DNA of 64,000 bases from Planctomycetota bacterium (lineage in GTDB: Bacteria > Planctomycetota > MHYJ01 > JACQXL01). Shown one piece after another: positions 16,927 to 25,568 of this stretch. The position numbers and the translations under genes were made by a program. Numbering within the stretch: the first letter of the stretch is position 1; every line of letters begins with the position of its first letter. The stretch spans positions 1 to 64,000 of the forward strand of contig JACRIK010000003.1 of assembly GCA_016235865.1 (NCBI GenBank), written 5' to 3'. The notes beneath the pieces were generated by a model. It was given only the letters and a program-made list of their open reading frames with translations. It had not been told where the DNA came from and made no database searches.

Positions 16927-18555
16927 TTAATAATTTCCGTATAATTTAATCAGGTCGGCCGCGATCAGCGCATAAATAAAATACGTGATGAAAAACAGGG
17001 TTTCCCGCCACTTTGGCATTAATACCCAAACACCGGCCAGTATCCCGAACAGGATGGAAACCAGCCATAACTGCTGGATGCCCAGGATTAACGGCACGGC
17101 CAGGAAAGATAAGCAGGCCAGGAACGCGATAATTATTTTGCCCCATCTGGCTCCCAGCAATACCGGCAGAGTCATGACGCCGGACTGGCGGTCCGCCTCC
17201 GCATCCTTAATGGTGATAATATTGGCCGCCAGGGAAAACCCGAGCGGAATCAGTATCATGAATCCGGTCGGAAATTTATCAGCCGTCTTGACGCCGCCGA
17301 AGATTGAATAACCCAGCAGCATAGCCACCAGGGTGTTTATCCCGATGACCATCATATTGAGCGGGAAGACGCGCTTTAACCTGAAAGGCGGAGCCGAATA
17401 AACCAGGTATAACGCCTCAAAGAAAAACAGGATTAGCAAGGCGGTTAACGAGACATTAAATGCTATGAAGGCCGCCAGCAGAAAATAAATCAATCCGATA
17501 ATTTTGTATTCGCCCAAGGGGATAATCCCGAGCGCCAGCGGCCGGTTTGGATTGGAAATCCGGTCGCTCTCTACATCAAAGATGTCATTAACCACCACCA
17601 TAGCCTGGAAAGCAAAGAAGACAGACAAACACAGACTTCCGCAGGCCAGATAATCTATCGGATTACCGAATACCCCGAAGAAATCCCTGCCTTCCACCAG
17701 GTAGCCCAATAATATTCCGGCCAGCGTCATCCCGCAGAAGTGGATAGACCGGGTCAGCCGGATGTTCTGCACCAAAGCCAGGCATCTTTGGCGGTTGTAT
17801 AAGTAATACCAGACAAAGAGCCCCAGCACAATGACCGGCAGATAAAGCAACGACGGCGCCAGAAATGCTATCGGTATCAAGCTGGGCGCATAAAATATCT
17901 GTTCGTAAGGAAGAACGCCAGCATCAGCCGGTGGCGGCATCTGAGGAAAAACAGCATGCCAGCCATAGGCTAGGATAACCAGGAAACCAAAGACGTAGAA
18001 GATGAAAGAAATGTAGAACAGCAGCGCGCCGGCCAGCGATTTAATCAGATTCCGAGTCTTGATGAAGATATAGATAATGGACAGCAGGCAGGCGATGACA
18101 AACTCTATCCTGATACCCGGCGGAGCGGTCCGGGGAAAGCTTACCCACGGATTGGCGCAATTCACGAAGAAATCCCAGACATGCTCGAATGTATGAGGAT
18201 AGGTGATATTTTCCCCCTTGCCTCCGGACCAGATGAAATCAAAAATCGGCGGGAACCAGATAATCCAAAAGACAATAACCGTCTTGGAGATTTTCTCTAT
18301 CCGTTCCCTGGTCAGAAGCCGGACCAGAATTACCAGGATGAGAAACTGGCTGACATACAGCAAAGAATAGTGACTGGTAAAAATGATTATGGCCAGATAC
18401 GGGTCGTCTGAACACCCAATAGTCTTGACGCTTTCTAATGCCCCTTCCAGGAAATTGCGGATAAATATGATGCAGGAAAAGCATATCATCCACCAGCCGA
18501 ATCCGATTTGGGTTGATTCAATGGAATCGAAAAACCGTTTCAATCTATTAAACAT
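16927..18555 (-). CDS. UbiA-family prenyltransferase with a long membrane N-terminal extension
   Basis: Residues about 285-542 are a UbiA prenyltransferase. The first Asp-rich motif is VVNDIFDVESDRISNPNRPL (NDxxDxxxD, about residue 320) and the second is DAEADRQSG (about residue 455), both intact, within a bundle of membrane helices. UbiA enzymes transfer a prenyl chain to an aromatic or polar acceptor (quinone, haem O, lipids). The first 280 residues are an extra hydrophobic region with about seven helices and no recognised motif. Most UbiA proteins are near 300 residues, so this is almost twice the usual length. The acceptor is unknown. A weak GGAT precedes the ATG. Confidence 0.82.
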   Translation of the reverse strand: MFNRLKRFFDSIESTQIGFGWWMICFSCIIFIRNFLEGALESVKTIGCSDDPYLAIIIFTSHYSLLYVSQFLILVILVRLLTRERIEKISKTVIVFWIIWFPPIFDFIWSGGKGENITYPHTFEHVWDFFVNCANPWVSFPRTAPPGIRIEFVIACLLSIIYIFIKTRNLIKSLAGALLFYISFIFYVFGFLVILAYGWHAVFPQMPPPADAGVLPYEQIFYAPSLIPIAFLAPSLLYLPVIVLGLFVWYYLYNRQRCLALVQNIRLTRSIHFCGMTLAGILLGYLVEGRDFFGVFGNPIDYLACGSLCLSVFFAFQAMVVVNDIFDVESDRISNPNRPLALGIIPLGEYKIIGLIYFLLAAFIAFNVSLTALLILFFFEALYLVYSAPPFRLKRVFPLNMMVIGINTLVAMLLGYSIFGGVKTADKFPTGFMILIPLGFSLAANIITIKDAEADRQSGVMTLPVLLGARWGKIIIAFLACLSFLAVPLILGIQQLWLVSILFGILAGVWVLMPKWRETLFFITYFIYALIAADLIKLYGNY

Positions 18556-18713
18556 AAATCCAATTCGTGTAATTCCGGAGACACCCGCCCCGCCAGCCGG
18601 AATCTGATTTACTTTATCTCTTTTTCGCCCTTGAGTTCCGGTGCGCTCCAGTAGGTGCTCCCGGTCACGTTTAGTACGCTAACACGATCTCTTCCCTAAC
18701 GAAGTCACGGCGG

Positions 18714-19730
18714 TTACGGTATTTGTTTTTCACCTTTCAGTTCGCCTAAAACCGAGTTTTTAATGTGTATTTTCAGGGTGTAAGGACCCTCTGCACCTTT
18801 TTTAATGGTTCCGTTGTATCCGCCTCTGATTTCAGAAATATTGTTTTGGGAATTACCCGGAACAGTGCGGTTGATGGCGCCCTTGGCAACTGATTTTTTT
18901 CCGGCATCGAATATTTCCACGGTCGCCGGCAAGATGCTGGGCGAAAACTTGCAGTATTCCTCGCCGGCCGAGCCATAAACGCTGACCGATTCGGGTATGC
19001 TGACGTTGTTATCCTGAATACTGCAAGAGCAGTCCAATTTATAAGGCGCGCCCCACTGGACTTTGACGGACTTTTTCTTGCCGTCTTTATCCTCTCCCTT
19101 AACTATCTCTATACTCTTCATCTCGCCGGCTTTGATGGCCATGGAACACTTTTTTTCCGGGATATATCCCAGCCAAAGACTGTAAGAACCACAGGGCACC
19201 AGAGCGGTTTTGCCTTTAGAGACGTCCAAATAAATATCGGACGTGTTCAGAATGAGCATCTCCGGCTTAAGCGGGCATTTAAAATCACTGAGCATATCCA
19301 CTTCGCCGCATTCGCCTTCGTAAGGAGTCAGGGTAATCTGCTCTCCGCCGGTTTCTATTTCGCATTCGTAAAGTTTATTTTTAATATTGATAACCCGGCT
19401 GACCGGCAGAGCATAAAGTGATTTTCCGATAATAAAAGCGTCCCGGCCTTTTTCGTCATAGGCCTCGTTTTTATTGGCGTCAATCAGGGTGATTTCCAGG
19501 TCGTCGATTTTACCAGTGACATAAGCCGTAAATTCCTCGGGCGCCATGATACCACGCTGTATCATCTCAGGCGTTATAGCTTTTATTTTTTTCACCTTAT
19601 TGTCCATCAAAGTCAATTGGTAGGTTTTCGGAGCGGTCGGCCCATCTGTGCCGGACCGAAGATATCCGGGCGAGGCCACAAGCATGGCCGATGCTGCGCA
19701 GACAGCCAGAAAAATAGATATCTTTTTCAT
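18714..19730 (-). CDS. Secreted protein of unknown function, 338 aa
   Basis: GAAGGAGG precedes the ATG at 19730. A Sec signal (MKKISIFLAVCAASAMLVAS) is followed by a beta-rich protein with acidic and lysine-rich segments (GEDKDGKKKSVKV). Residues 25-140 and 150-330 may be two domains; CSCSIQDNNVSIPESVSVYG near residue 245 looks like an Ig-like strand pair, and KSVAKGAINRT fits the same fold. No family was recognised. It is flanked by non-coding gaps of about 160-200 bases on both sides and is probably monocistronic. Confidence 0.72.
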   Translation of the reverse strand: MKKISIFLAVCAASAMLVASPGYLRSGTDGPTAPKTYQLTLMDNKVKKIKAITPEMIQRGIMAPEEFTAYVTGKIDDLEITLIDANKNEAYDEKGRDAFIIGKSLYALPVSRVINIKNKLYECEIETGGEQITLTPYEGECGEVDMLSDFKCPLKPEMLILNTSDIYLDVSKGKTALVPCGSYSLWLGYIPEKKCSMAIKAGEMKSIEIVKGEDKDGKKKSVKVQWGAPYKLDCSCSIQDNNVSIPESVSVYGSAGEEYCKFSPSILPATVEIFDAGKKSVAKGAINRTVPGNSQNNISEIRGGYNGTIKKGAEGPYTLKIHIKNSVLGELKGEKQIP

Positions 19731-19930
19731 ACATCCTCCTTCATTATACATTTATCCATAATGCATGGGATACCGGGCCCATCTCAATCCGATATTGTCT
19801 TTCGACAAGCGCCACCAGATCCTGCAGCCAGAATTACATTAAAACCTTGCGCTTAATGTACAAATCTAATTATTCAATGCCTTCATAAAATATCGTCATC
19901 CAATCCTCTTCAGATGGTACTCTGCTATGC

Positions 19931-20257
19931 TTAATTAAAGATAATCATCAGTATAAATAAAATCAGCCAGCCAGCTGAAAGCGCGTAAAGGAAGTATTTC
20001 AATATTTTATTTTTACTGCTCAACCCCCAGGATAAAAAGGCCAGGGAAGGAATTCCCATGACAGTAAACCAGAGGAGCAACGAACCGCCCCAGAATATAA
20101 GCGTATAGGCCAGGGTGCCTTGCTGAACCGGACGATCGCCCTTGGTAAAAGCGGCAATCAAAAAGACAAGGAAAAATATTATAGCCAATGCGATGTAAGT
20201 GATGACGATAATTCTGAACCAGCGCGGATGTTTGTATTTTTCGGTATTTTCGCTCAT
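19931..20257 (-). CDS. Small integral membrane protein, 108 aa
   Basis: GGAAGGAAAG precedes the ATG. Three predicted membrane helices (about residues 14-37, 48-75, 86-107) with a charged N-terminus (MSENTEKYKHPRWFR). No family recognised. It lies 70 bases upstream of the 5' side... of no obvious operon partner: the next gene leftwards encodes the secreted protein at 18714-19730, 200 bases away, and the next rightwards is the rRNA methyltransferase, whose stop is 70 bases upstream. Read-through from the ispG unit is possible. Confidence 0.65.
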   Translation of the reverse strand: MSENTEKYKHPRWFRIIVITYIALAIIFFLVFLIAAFTKGDRPVQQGTLAYTLIFWGGSLLLWFTVMGIPSLAFLSWGLSSKNKILKYFLYALSAGWLILFILMIIFN

Positions 20258-20327
20258 CGTCTACTTTCCTTCCCACGTAGTTCCATATCCAGCCTACCAT
20301 TTACGCTTTCGCCAGGCAAGATTTTAT

Positions 20328-21089
20328 TTAAACTCCCCCGTTAAGGCGCTGGCGCATAACTTCGGCCATAATAATTGCGGCTGAGTGGCTCAAGGATAAG
20401 GACGGCCTTTCGTCATCGCCCGGGATATTGGGCATGGGTATCCTGAAAAAGCCGTCACACTGCTCGCGCACCACGGCTGATAAGCCCCTTTTTTCGCCGC
20501 CCAAGGCTATAATGCACGGACAGGAAAAATCCATATCATAAAACGTCCGTTTGGCCCCGGCTATCGCGCCCCATATCTTCAGTCCGGATCGGCTTAATTG
20601 TTTTAAGGTCTCGGATTCCTTTTCTATCTTGACCAAAGACAGACGTTCATAGGCGCCGCATGAGGTCCTTGAGAGCGTCAGCGGGTCAAAGTTCCAGATG
20701 TGTTTCTTGAGCAGGATGGCATCAAGGCCGAAGGCAAAGGCGGAACGGATGATGAACCCCAGATTCTGCTCGTCTTCCACGCCTTCCAGCAGGAGCATTA
20801 AAGATGCTTGCTCTTTCCTTTTGATATTGTCAATCAATTCATCAGCCGTGGTCAGGGATATAGACGAACAGATAGCAATGAGACCGCCGTGGGTCCTGCC
20901 CTTTGCCGCAGCATCGAGTTCCTCGGGTGAGACGGTTTTGACCGGGATATTCTGCTGGGTGGCCAGGGTCAGAACATCAGCGGTCTTGTCACGGTGCGCG
21001 CTCCAACTGACCATAATCAGTTCAATCTTACGCCGGTGCGCCTTCAGGGCAGCCAAAATGGACTGCCGGCCTTCAAGTTTCTCTTTCAT
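20328..21089 (-). CDS. rlmB: SpoU/TrmH-family RNA 2'-O-methyltransferase (RlmB-like)
   Basis: A 253-residue protein with the substrate-binding N-domain (EGRQSILAALKAH, residues 6-18, the usual RlmB opening) and the knotted SPOUT methyltransferase domain. Motifs: LLLEGVEDEQNLGFIIRSA (DxxNxGxIxRxA), IIALGGEKRGLS (motif 2) and LSLSHSAAIIMAE (motif 3, usually LNVSxAxxIxLyE). RlmB methylates G2251 in the 23S rRNA peptidyl-transferase centre using SAM; TrmH paralogues act on tRNA, so the exact target is not certain. It is the last gene of the ispG-kinase unit, 20 bases after the kinase stop, with no obvious ribosome-binding site, suggesting coupled translation. Confidence 0.88.
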   Translation of the reverse strand: MKEKLEGRQSILAALKAHRRKIELIMVSWSAHRDKTADVLTLATQQNIPVKTVSPEELDAAAKGRTHGGLIAICSSISLTTADELIDNIKRKEQASLMLLLEGVEDEQNLGFIIRSAFAFGLDAILLKKHIWNFDPLTLSRTSCGAYERLSLVKIEKESETLKQLSRSGLKIWGAIAGAKRTFYDMDFSCPCIIALGGEKRGLSAVVREQCDGFFRIPMPNIPGDDERPSLSLSHSAAIIMAEVMRQRLNGGV

Positions 21090-21109
21090 CTTGAATAGAA
21101 TAATCCGGG

Positions 21110-24025
21110 TTATTTTAGTGTGACGACATCCCGGGCGCAGCGGAAACCCAAATAGTTACTCCAAAATTGGCCCAGGTCTTTGGTTGCATCCGAACGTGAG
21201 CCAGGTAAGATGCCGTTTTTGCGGACCGTTAACCTGGCGCTGGTCGGTGAACTTATCCAACTGCCGCCCCTGATAGTATGCCCAATTCCGCTTTGAGGTC
21301 CTTTAGGATTGTCCGCGGCCCGTATTTGGTAATATGTGGGATCAAAGTAATCAGCGCACCATTCCGAGACATTGCCGGTGATATCCAAACATTCATAAGG
21401 ACTCTTGTCAGCGTTATAAACGCCTACGGGTGCAGTCTTACCCGGGCCGTCTTCGCCGGTATTAGCTTTCTTTTCCTGATAGGCACTACCCCAGGGAAAG
21501 ATTAATTGCCTATCCGAGCGCGCCAGTTTTTCCCATTCGGCCTCGGTCAGAAGTCGCTTGCGCGCCCATTTGGCATACGCCCAAGCGTCTTTCCATGAAA
21601 CCTGCACCACTGGATGATTTAAAATATTTTCTATACTCTCACCTGTGCCTTTGGGGTCTTTCCACGAGGCGTTTTTAACCGGCTCCAGAACGCCATCATT
21701 ATAAACCCAGCCGAAACCTTCGACCTCGGCGTCTGTAAGGTATTTAGCCTCTTCCACGAATTTGCGGAATTGTTCGTTGGTAATCTCAAGCTTATCAGCA
21801 TAATAGGCAAACAGGTTAATCTTTGTAGCAGGTTTTTCTTCAGGAGCGCCGTTGTCATCGCCCCGGGTAAATTCGCCAGCCGGAATCAGGACCATTAATG
21901 ATGAGTCATTGGTATTGGTGATAACGATATATGCCGACAGGTTTGAATCTCTTTGGCCGGTTGCAGGTTCGATACCGTTAAAATCCAGGAATTCCTTTTC
22001 GGTTAGCGCCTTTAACTGGTCAATCTCCGTAAAGCTGTCGGCATATTGCCGGGCGCTTTCCAGGGTGGCATACGCCTCCTTAAATAATTGCGACTGACGC
22101 TGCTGGTTGGCCTTGGCAATAGAATCTTTGTAACTCTTCTGACGGTTTGCTTCCATCTCGCGCAAGACTTCAGCCCATTTATCCTTAACTCGCCGGATGA
22201 ACTGGTTAACCTCATTTGCCTTGATAAAATCATCCAGCATAGCAGCCCGTTTAGAGAGATTAAATTCCTTGGTGCTGTCCGAGATAATTTTGTCCACGGC
22301 CAGCTCTTCCTGCTTTATGCGGGCGTCTTCCACAAGTTTTTCGGCCAAAGGCAGGATTTCGCTCTTGCTGTACATGGCATTAAACCGTTTCAGAAGGCTT
22401 TTCATTTCCCTAAGGTAATCGCCTTCCAGCGAAATAAGCCAAACGCGCATCTGGAGATAGGTGGCAGCCGGTGGAATAAGTTCGTCCTCTAACTCTATAA
22501 GCCGCTCGGTTTCCTTGCGCGCCGCGGAGAAATCCTTTGACTCGATATTCTGAATAATCAGGTTAAATCTATTTTGCTCCTTGGTCTTGGCTTCTTCAAT
22601 GGATTTAAGGGTCTCGGTAATCATGGCCTCAATCAGCCGGAGTTTTTCGTTCTGTTCGTCTATCTTCTTCTGAACCTCTTTTAACAGAGTAATAGCCGGA
22701 GCATAATCCTCTTTCCTGACCAGGATTTCTTCCAGAATCTTTTTGCTTTCATCGTATTGGGCCTGCTCGTAGAATTCGTTGGCTTTGTTATACAACGCCT
22801 GGAGTTCTTTCAAGAGCGGGTCTTCCGGAACCGACGTATTAATAGAACCGATCGTTGGAGGAGTAGTGACTCCGGCCATATCGGTGCCGGTTACGGTGTT
22901 AGACGCATTATGAGACGGAATTACCGGCGGTTTTTTCCATGGCTGCCAGAACCCCAAAACAGCCAAGACCGCCACCGTGGATACCAGAGCGGCCGTAGCC
23001 ATAATTTTCTTTTTGCGTTTTTGGTAGATGATGGAACTGGGTGCCAACATTGTGGCGTCGATGCCAGACGCAGCCGCCCGCTCAGGGTCAATCGTGGCGT
23101 GAACCAGGGGCTTGCCTTTTTCGAAGGCATCCAGATCCTCCAGGAGCTTAGCCGGCGTGGCATAGCGTTTTTCCGGAGCCTTCTGGATACATTTCATTAT
23201 GATGGCTTCCATACCTGGCGGGAAATCAGCCATATTCTGGGAAATCATCATGGCCGTGTCGTAGATATGATGGCGAATCATGCTCATGGCGCTTTCGCCT
23301 TCGAAGGGAATCTTGCCGGTAGCCATTTCATAAAGCACTATACCCAACGAATAAATATCGGAGCGGATATCAGCCGCGTTGCCCATACCCTGCTCAGGCG
23401 AAATATATTTAGGCGTGCCGATGACCGTGCCAACCATAGTGGCCTCATGGTCTCCGCCCTGAGCCAACTTGGCTAATCCAAAATCCATGACCTTGACCTG
23501 TGTATCTTTGATATTAATGGTAGCACTCATCAAGCTGGCTGATTTTTCCGCCTTCTCAGGTGAAGGCGAAATGATGGAAGAGCTGTATGAAACCATAATA
23601 TTGGCCGGCTTGATGTCACGGTGAACAATCTGGGCCGGGGAATTCCAGGCGGCCTTAAAGGCCTTGGCAACCGAGACGGCCACGTGGATAATGTCATCTA
23701 CTGAGAATATCCGCCCATTTTCCATACACTTGGAAAGAGGCACGCCCTGAACGAATTCCATAATGAAGTAGGGCGAGCCCTGGTATTCGCCGGCGCTGTA
23801 GACCTGAATGATATGCTCTTCGGCTAACTGGGCCAAGCATTCGGCTTCGCGCCGGAACCGGCGGACAAAGTCCGGATCGGCCGTAAGTTCCTTTTTGAGA
23901 ATCTTGATGGCCACGGGCCGGTTGAGCGAAACCTGCTTGCCGATAAAAACCTCGCCCCAAGCGCCCTTGCCTAACAATTTAGCGCGGTCAAGTTCAAAAT
24001 CACCCGCAATTATTTCTGATGGCAT
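21110..24025 (-). CDS. Membrane-spanning Ser/Thr protein kinase with C-terminal FGE-sulfatase-like domain
   Basis: A 971-residue protein. Residues 10-300 are a Hanks-type kinase: LGKGAWGEVFIG (P-loop), VAIKILKKE (Lys), HRDIKPANIMV (catalytic loop) and DFGLAKL. A membrane helix lies at about 340-360. A long Glu/Lys-rich coiled coil covers about 410-690. The C-terminal 260 residues are a formylglycine-generating-enzyme-like domain: VLIPAGEFTRGDDNG, NHPVVQVSWKDAWAYAKW, RLLTEAEWEKLAR, ITGNVSEWCADYF, IRGGSWISS, LGFRCARD. This layout is typical of planctomycetes, where the domain is usually a ligand-binding fold; the catalytic Cys pair of true FGE is not obvious. It starts one base after the ispG stop. 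Confidence 0.93.
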   Translation of the reverse strand: MPSEIIAGDFELDRAKLLGKGAWGEVFIGKQVSLNRPVAIKILKKELTADPDFVRRFRREAECLAQLAEEHIIQVYSAGEYQGSPYFIMEFVQGVPLSKCMENGRIFSVDDIIHVAVSVAKAFKAAWNSPAQIVHRDIKPANIMVSYSSSIISPSPEKAEKSASLMSATINIKDTQVKVMDFGLAKLAQGGDHEATMVGTVIGTPKYISPEQGMGNAADIRSDIYSLGIVLYEMATGKIPFEGESAMSMIRHHIYDTAMMISQNMADFPPGMEAIIMKCIQKAPEKRYATPAKLLEDLDAFEKGKPLVHATIDPERAAASGIDATMLAPSSIIYQKRKKKIMATAALVSTVAVLAVLGFWQPWKKPPVIPSHNASNTVTGTDMAGVTTPPTIGSINTSVPEDPLLKELQALYNKANEFYEQAQYDESKKILEEILVRKEDYAPAITLLKEVQKKIDEQNEKLRLIEAMITETLKSIEEAKTKEQNRFNLIIQNIESKDFSAARKETERLIELEDELIPPAATYLQMRVWLISLEGDYLREMKSLLKRFNAMYSKSEILPLAEKLVEDARIKQEELAVDKIISDSTKEFNLSKRAAMLDDFIKANEVNQFIRRVKDKWAEVLREMEANRQKSYKDSIAKANQQRQSQLFKEAYATLESARQYADSFTEIDQLKALTEKEFLDFNGIEPATGQRDSNLSAYIVITNTNDSSLMVLIPAGEFTRGDDNGAPEEKPATKINLFAYYADKLEITNEQFRKFVEEAKYLTDAEVEGFGWVYNDGVLEPVKNASWKDPKGTGESIENILNHPVVQVSWKDAWAYAKWARKRLLTEAEWEKLARSDRQLIFPWGSAYQEKKANTGEDGPGKTAPVGVYNADKSPYECLDITGNVSEWCADYFDPTYYQIRAADNPKGPQSGIGHTIRGGSWISSPTSARLTVRKNGILPGSRSDATKDLGQFWSNYLGFRCARDVVTLK

Positions 24026-24026
24026 A

Positions 24027-25130
24027 TTACAATGCTTTTATTTCTTTCACCAGTTCAGTGACTATCTTTGATTCAGTAATTTTGCGAATTCTCTTCCCTT
24101 GCTTGAAGAGGAATCCGAATCCGTCACCGCCGGCGATGCCAATGTCACATTCCTCGGCTTCGCCCGGACCATTCACCACGCATCCCATAATAGCCACCTT
24201 GATATCCTTGCCATTAAGAGATGGTGTGTGTCTCAATAATCCTTTCAACTTCTCCGCTATCCTAACAATATCCATTTCGCACCGACCGCAGGTCGGGCAG
24301 GAAATAATCTCAAGCCCGGCCTTGCGCAGTCCAAGTGATTGTAAAATCTTGTATCCGATTTTGACCTCATCGTGCGGCGCGCCGGTTACAGAAACCCTGA
24401 TCGTATCGCCGATACCATCTAGAAGCAGTCCGCCGATGCCGATAGCAGATTTAATTGTAGCATCTTCTATGGTACCGCTGGCCGTCACACCCAAATGCAT
24501 CGGGTAATCGCATTTACCGGCTACATAACGGTAGGCATTGACTGTCGTTACCACATCGGACGCTTTAAGCGATATCATCATATCATTGAAATGTAAAGAT
24601 TGCAAATATTTTGCATATTCCAATGCTGATTCTGATATAGCTTGCCAGTTGCTTCTGGGAATGCCTTTTCCAGACGCTATTTTACTCCTGAGAGTGGATT
24701 TATACCATCCTTTTACCGAGCCGGAGTTTAAGCCCACCCGGATAGGGATATTTGCCTTTCGGGCTAACTTGACGATTCCGGCAATCGCATCTGGGTCCGT
24801 GATATTACCGGGATTGAGACGCACCGAATCCACGCCCTGTTTGATAGATTCCAAAGCTAGTTTAGGATTGAAATGAATATCTGCTTCTATGGGAATACGA
24901 ATTTTCTTCTTTATCTGCGCCAGCGCCAGGGCGGACTGGTGATTTGGGATAGCCAGGCGAATAATTTCACAACCTAGTTCTTCTAACTCTTTTATCTGCC
25001 GGACCGTGGCGTTGACGTCAGCCGAATCGGTCTTGGTCATTGACTGGACCGAGATTGGCGCGCCGCCGCCTACCTTAACCCGACCGATATAAACAGCCCT
25101 GGTTTTACGGCGTTTAATACTTGCTTCCAT
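24027..25130 (-). CDS. ispG: 4-hydroxy-3-methylbut-2-enyl diphosphate synthase (IspG/GcpE)
   Basis: A 367-residue enzyme of the MEP isoprenoid pathway. It converts MEcPP to HMBPP using a [4Fe-4S] cluster and reduced ferredoxin or flavodoxin. The TIM-barrel start RKTRAVYIGRVKVGGGAPISVQSMT is canonical. The cluster ligands are seen in SCPTCGRCEMD (Cys about 277 and 280) and MGCVVNGPGEAEECDIG (Cys about 312 and Glu 319). The length is that of the short bacterial form, without the extra plant/Chlamydia insert. There is no Shine-Dalgarno sequence; a -35/-10 pair ends seven bases before the ATG, so the transcript is probably leaderless. First gene of an ispG-kinase-rlmB unit, an odd company for this enzyme. 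Confidence 0.96.
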   Translation of the reverse strand: MEASIKRRKTRAVYIGRVKVGGGAPISVQSMTKTDSADVNATVRQIKELEELGCEIIRLAIPNHQSALALAQIKKKIRIPIEADIHFNPKLALESIKQGVDSVRLNPGNITDPDAIAGIVKLARKANIPIRVGLNSGSVKGWYKSTLRSKIASGKGIPRSNWQAISESALEYAKYLQSLHFNDMMISLKASDVVTTVNAYRYVAGKCDYPMHLGVTASGTIEDATIKSAIGIGGLLLDGIGDTIRVSVTGAPHDEVKIGYKILQSLGLRKAGLEIISCPTCGRCEMDIVRIAEKLKGLLRHTPSLNGKDIKVAIMGCVVNGPGEAEECDIGIAGGDGFGFLFKQGKRIRKITESKIVTELVKEIKAL

Positions 25131-25137
25131 AGGGGTA

Positions 25138-25166
25138 ATTAAACATTTTTAATCTTTAGTTGACAA
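25138..25166 (-). promoter_or_regulatory. Leaderless promoter of ispG
   Basis: On the minus strand TTGTCA (complement of 25161-25166) and TTTAAT (complement of 25138-25143) are 17 bases apart, and the ispG ATG lies seven bases after the -10. The -35 overlaps that of the rightward rpmF promoter (TTGACA, 25160-25165), so only one polymerase could sit there at a time. Confidence 0.6.
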
Positions 25167-25187
25167 GTTTTTCCTAAAGTATATATT
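25160..25187 (+). promoter_or_regulatory. Upstream promoter of rpmF-plsX
   Basis: TTGACA at 25160-25165, a 16-base spacer, and TATATT at 25182-25187. It faces away from ispG and overlaps the ispG -35. Confidence 0.6.
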
Positions 25188-25220
25188 GTCCCTATTCCTT
25201 GAAATTATGGCGATAATATA

Positions 25221-25249
25221 TTGACCCCATATGCCGTCCGAGATATATT
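25221..25249 (+). promoter_or_regulatory. Second promoter of rpmF-plsX
   Basis: TTGACC at 25221-25226, 17-base spacer, TATATT at 25244-25249. A start near 25256 would leave a short leader with GGGAGG in front of the rpmF ATG. Confidence 0.55.
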
Positions 25250-25283
25250 ATTCGAAATATTAATAAGTTAGGGAGGAAACTAT

Positions 25284-25457
25284 ATGCCGAATCCGAAAAG
25301 GAAGCATTCCAAAAGCCGCAAGGGAATGCGCCGGGCGCACCAGAGTATGAGCATACCAAGCGTCTCTCTCTGCCCGCGCTGTCATGCTGAAAAACTGCCC
25401 CACCGTATCTGCTCCAACTGCGGATATTATAAAGGCAGTGCCGCTGTGAAACTGTAG
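25284..25457 (+). CDS. rpmF: Ribosomal protein bL32
   Basis: A 57-residue basic protein that starts MPNPKRKHSKSRKGMRRAH, the usual bL32 opening, with a zinc-binding C4 set (CPRCHAEKLPHRICSNCGYY). bL32 is a 50S subunit protein near the peptide exit. GGGAGG lies eight bases before the ATG. The gene order rpmF-plsX is conserved in very many bacteria and confirms the call. All four cysteines are present, so this is the zinc (C+) form. Confidence 0.97.
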   Translation: MPNPKRKHSKSRKGMRRAHQSMSIPSVSLCPRCHAEKLPHRICSNCGYYKGSAAVKL

Positions 25458-25483
25458 AACAACACCCCTGCCCAAGCGGGTGG

Positions 25484-25530
25484 CGCCAAAGCGCCACGGT
25501 GCCCTTATGGGCGCTCACCTGCCCCTCTGG
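25484..25530. repeat. Dispersed GGCGCC-rich palindromic element, copy 2
   Basis: GGCGCCAAAGCGCCACGG followed by TGCCCTTATGGGCGCTCA, between rpmF and plsX. The same sequence, on the opposite strand and about 90 percent alike, is at 39640-39680; a partial copy is at 5659-5680. Its arms can fold back on each other. Confidence 0.7.
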
Positions 25531-25568
25531 ATAGAGGGAATTGATAAGGGGAGAGTAGAAGACATCTT

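Noticed and set aside
21110-24025. True formylglycine-generating enzyme at the kinase C-terminus
   Set aside because: The fold motifs are present, but the catalytic Cys pair of FGE is not evident, so it is treated as a binding domain.
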